Shown in pieces: positions 58,072-64,000 of a DNA stretch of 64,000 nucleotides. Within the stretch, counting starts at the first letter, position 1, and each line of letters starts with the position of its first letter. This DNA comes from Piscinibacter sp047602365 (GTDB lineage Bacteria > Pseudomonadota > Gammaproteobacteria > Burkholderiales > Burkholderiaceae_C): positions 1,302,001 through 1,366,000 of the forward strand of contig JASGHM010000002.1 of the NCBI GenBank assembly GCA_047602365.1, read 5' to 3'. The notes below the pieces were generated by a model, which saw only the letters and a program-made list of their open reading frames with translations, had not been told where the DNA came from and did no database searches. The translations under genes were made by a program, and so were the position numbers.

Positions 58072-60542
58072 GCGACGAGCGAGAGCACCGAGCGCGACGC
58101 CGCGTGCGAGAAGAACTTCAGCGTCAGCTCGTCGGACACGCCGCCGGCGATGCGCTGCAGTTGCCCGAGCAGTTCGGCCAGCGCCTCGCTCTCCGGGTGC
58201 AGGTCGGCCGGGGTCAGCGCCGCCAGCGCGGCCTGGCCCGGCGCCACCACGTCGCTGGCGAAGCGGCCATGCGCGGTCTCCAGCTTGCCGACGTACTCGG
58301 CCAGGCCCTTGAGCTGGAAGGCCAGCGAACGCGGCACCAGTTCGTCGCGCACCAGCAGGTCGAGCACCGGCAGCCACTCGGGCGCCACCAGGTAGCGCGA
58401 GCGGTAGGTCACCGACGAGTCGGCCCATTGCAGCAGCCATTCGAGGCCCTGGTCGCGGCCCTCCTGGGTGGCCACCTGCAGTGCTGCGGCCAGGTTCCAG
58501 AGCCGCTCGATGCGCCGGCCCATCGACAGGAAGCGCCAGCCGGTGCCGCGTGTCATGCCGTCGAGCACAAAGCCCGACAACGTGACCATCGCGTTGACGG
58601 CGCGGTCCAGCCAGGCCAGCGCCAGCGGCAGGCGCATCGCGGTGGACGCCGAGCCTCCCTGGAACACCGGGTCGCCGATCAGCTGGTTGATCGTTCGCCA
58701 GTGATCGGCCGACATGCGGTCGCGCAGGTTGAAGGCGACGCGCGACAGCTGGCGCAGGCGCTCGGCGAGCGCGCCGTCCGGATGGGTGGCGGCGCGCAGC
58801 AGCGCGATCGCCGGCTCGTCGTCGGCATCGATCAGGCCCAGGCGCACACACAGCGCCATCGGTGCGCTGCTGCCGCCTTCGACCATCTCGTCGTCCAGCT
58901 GCGCCTCGATGGCCACGCGCAGCAGGCGCATCGCGGCATCGGCGCGCTCGCCGTAGCGGCCGAACCAGAACAGGTTCTCGGCAGTGCGCGACGGCAAGTT
59001 GGCTCGCGAGCTGACCAGGTCGGCCGGCGTTACCGTGCTGGTCAGCAACGAGAACGAGGCGTTGACCGGTGCGTCCGACAGCACCCAGGTGTCCTTCGAG
59101 CGGCCGCCCCGCTGCATCGCCACCACGCGGGCCTCGCCGTCGCCGGCCACGCGCGCCAGCCCGCCGGGCATCAGCTTGTAGCCGTCGGGCGTGGCCACCG
59201 CGAACACACGCAGGCCGACGGTGCGCGCCGCCAGCGAGTCGCGCCCCTGCGCGCTGCGCTCCAGCACCGGCGCCTGCGAGACGTGCACCCATTCCTGCGC
59301 GACGTAGCGCTGCGGCCGCGCCGCGACGCGGGCGCGCAGCTTCTCGCGCGCCGCGGCGTCGAGGTCGGCGCCGAACACCGCCGGCTCGCGCGACGAACGC
59401 TCCAGTGGCTTGATCAGCACCTGGTCGAGGCGCTTCCAGGCGTCGTCGCGGGCGGCCGGCTCGCCCAGCCACCAGGTCGCCACCGACGGCAGCTTCAGCG
59501 GCTCGCCGAGCAGTTGTTCCGACAGCCGCGGCAGGTAGCCGAGCAGCGCGCCCGATTCCAGCACGCCCGAACCCAGCGAGTTGGCGATCAGCACCGTGCC
59601 GCGGCGCGCGCATTCGGTCAGGCCGGCAACGCCGAGCGCGGAATCGGAGCGCAGCTCGAGCGGGTCGCAGTAGTCGTCGTCCTGGCGGCGCAGCAGCGCA
59701 TGCACACGCTTCAGGCCCTCGACGGTCTTCATCCACACGCAGCCGTCGCGCACGGTCAGGTCGCTGCCCTCGACCAGCGCCACGCCGAGGTAGCGCGCCA
59801 GCAGTGCGTGCTCGAAGTAGGTCTCGTTGAACGGGCCTGGCGTCAGCAGCGCGATCAGCGGTGTGCCGTCACCCGGGCCGCCGCGCGGCGCCCAGCGCAG
59901 CAGCGACTCGCGCAGCGCCGCGAAGAACGCGGCCAGGTGCTGCACGCGCAGCTCGCGGAACAGCTGCGGGAACACACGCGAGACGATCAGCCGGTTCTCC
60001 AGCGCGTAACCGGCGCCGGAAGGCGCCTGCGTGCGGTCGCTGACCACCCACCAGCGGCCGTCGGGTGAACGCGCCAGGTCGGCCGCGTAGTGGAACAGGT
60101 GCACGCCACCCGGCGGCCGGATGCCCTGCGCCGGCGACAGGTAGCCGGCATGGCCGAACACCACGCCGGGCGGCAGCGCGCCGCTCCTGAGCAGCGACTG
60201 CTCGCCGTACAGGTCGGCCAGCACGCGGTTGAGCAGTTCGGCGCGCTGCGCGACACCTTCCTCGATCGCCTGCCATTCCTCGCCGGACAGCAGCAGCGGC
60301 AGCGGATCGACCTCCCAGGGCCGGTCCATGCCCTTCGGATCGGCATAGACGTTGTAGGTGATGCCGTTCTCGTGCACCTCGCGCTCCATCAGCGCGAGCA
60401 TGTCGGACAGCCCGCGGGCGCCACGCTCGGCCAGCGCCTGCATGAAGCTGTCCCAGTGCGGGCGCGGCAGGTGCGGCCCCTCCAGCAGCTCGTCGTAGCG
60501 GCCGCTGCGGGCCGCGTAGCCGGCGAGCAGGTTCTTCAGCAT
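58068..60542 (-). CDS. Circularly permuted ATP-grasp / alpha-E domain protein
   Basis: An 824-residue fusion of a circularly permuted ATP-grasp ligase (about residues 1-490; ENGITYNVYADPKGMDRPWEVDPLPLLLSGEEW, VSRVFPQLFRELRVQH, and TPGPFNETYFEHALLARYLGVALVEGSDLTVRDG) and a C-terminal alpha-E domain (about 510-820; PSRTAENLFWFGRYGERADAAMRLLRV). Published genomics predicts such proteins to make amide or peptide bonds together with transglutaminase-like neighbours; no reaction is firmly known. In the middle of the operon. Confidence 0.9.
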   Translation of the reverse strand: MLKNLLAGYAARSGRYDELLEGPHLPRPHWDSFMQALAERGARGLSDMLALMEREVHENGITYNVYADPKGMDRPWEVDPLPLLLSGEEWQAIEEGVAQRAELLNRVLADLYGEQSLLRSGALPPGVVFGHAGYLSPAQGIRPPGGVHLFHYAADLARSPDGRWWVVSDRTQAPSGAGYALENRLIVSRVFPQLFRELRVQHLAAFFAALRESLLRWAPRGGPGDGTPLIALLTPGPFNETYFEHALLARYLGVALVEGSDLTVRDGCVWMKTVEGLKRVHALLRRQDDDYCDPLELRSDSALGVAGLTECARRGTVLIANSLGSGVLESGALLGYLPRLSEQLLGEPLKLPSVATWWLGEPAARDDAWKRLDQVLIKPLERSSREPAVFGADLDAAAREKLRARVAARPQRYVAQEWVHVSQAPVLERSAQGRDSLAARTVGLRVFAVATPDGYKLMPGGLARVAGDGEARVVAMQRGGRSKDTWVLSDAPVNASFSLLTSTVTPADLVSSRANLPSRTAENLFWFGRYGERADAAMRLLRVAIEAQLDDEMVEGGSSAPMALCVRLGLIDADDEPAIALLRAATHPDGALAERLRQLSRVAFNLRDRMSADHWRTINQLIGDPVFQGGSASTAMRLPLALAWLDRAVNAMVTLSGFVLDGMTRGTGWRFLSMGRRIERLWNLAAALQVATQEGRDQGLEWLLQWADSSVTYRSRYLVAPEWLPVLDLLVRDELVPRSLAFQLKGLAEYVGKLETAHGRFASDVVAPGQAALAALTPADLHPESEALAELLGQLQRIAGGVSDELTLKFFSHAASRSVLSLVA

Positions 60543-60578
60543 CGAGGGCGTCCGGGGGCGGGCCGGGCTGTGACGTCC

Positions 60579-64000
<3,422 letters not shown>

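Overview
The window is a 64 kb stretch of a very GC-rich (about 70 %) betaproteobacterial chromosome. The gene orders and protein sequences fit the order Burkholderiales, most like the Rubrivivax / Leptothrix / Methylibium (Sphaerotilaceae) lineage. Typical betaproteobacterial blocks are rpsP-rimM-trmD-rplS, perM-hda-HAD phosphatase-pcnB-folK, divergent murJ/rpsT, DUF3579 next to argD-argF, and divergent purL/map followed by glnD. Genes are packed on both strands, often with 4-base ATGA overlaps. No tRNA, rRNA, insertion sequence, prophage or CRISPR array was seen, and no gap between genes exceeds 300 bases. The placement is inferred from sequence recognition alone.

Left part (1-24 kb): the 3' part of ohr; an asparaginase gene divergent from lexA across two tandem SOS boxes; penicillin-acylase and LysE/DUF1993 genes; a translationally coupled operon of a 2-hydroxyacid dehydrogenase, an MFS exporter and two half-size ChrA proteins; upp; a SIRT5/CobB-like sirtuin; a small RTX protein; rlmB, thrH and a secreted glycerophosphodiesterase with an EF-hand insert. 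A membrane hybrid histidine kinase converges on a two-gene operon coding for a heme-oxygenase-like diiron protein and an RpfF-type crotonase, a possible fatty-acid signal system. Then come a quinone-reductase-like flavoprotein, a MmyB-type regulator with a perfect palindromic operator candidate, and a three-gene operon with a PF10118 predicted hydrolase.

Middle (24-51 kb) is mostly housekeeping: purL, map, glnD, mnmH, orn, M48 peptidase, phhB, rsgA, CobD/CbiB-like protein, Nudix hydrolase, the rpsP operon, Pit phosphate transporter with its DUF47 partner, folK, pcnB, hda, perM, SirB1 and murJ. Four of these genes (purL, rimM, pcnB and the HAD phosphatase) each carry one single-base insertion that breaks the frame. 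Three of the four insertions share a local pattern, which points to sequence error more than decay.

Right part (51-64 kb): rpsT, argD-argF, then a metallophosphoesterase overlapping a Ser/Thr kinase fused to a universal-stress domain, a YkgJ protein, and a leftward operon of transglutaminase-like, circularly permuted ATP-grasp/alpha-E and DUF2126 proteins that runs off the window end.

The most unusual non-coding signals are two families of short structured repeats that begin exactly at the stop codon of the upstream gene. Three copies of one family (at 7.9, 18.9 and 41.4 kb) show compensatory changes in their stems, and one copy has been read into the N-terminus of the MFS transporter. A dense set of perfect hairpins also lies between mnmH and a DUF2087 gene.
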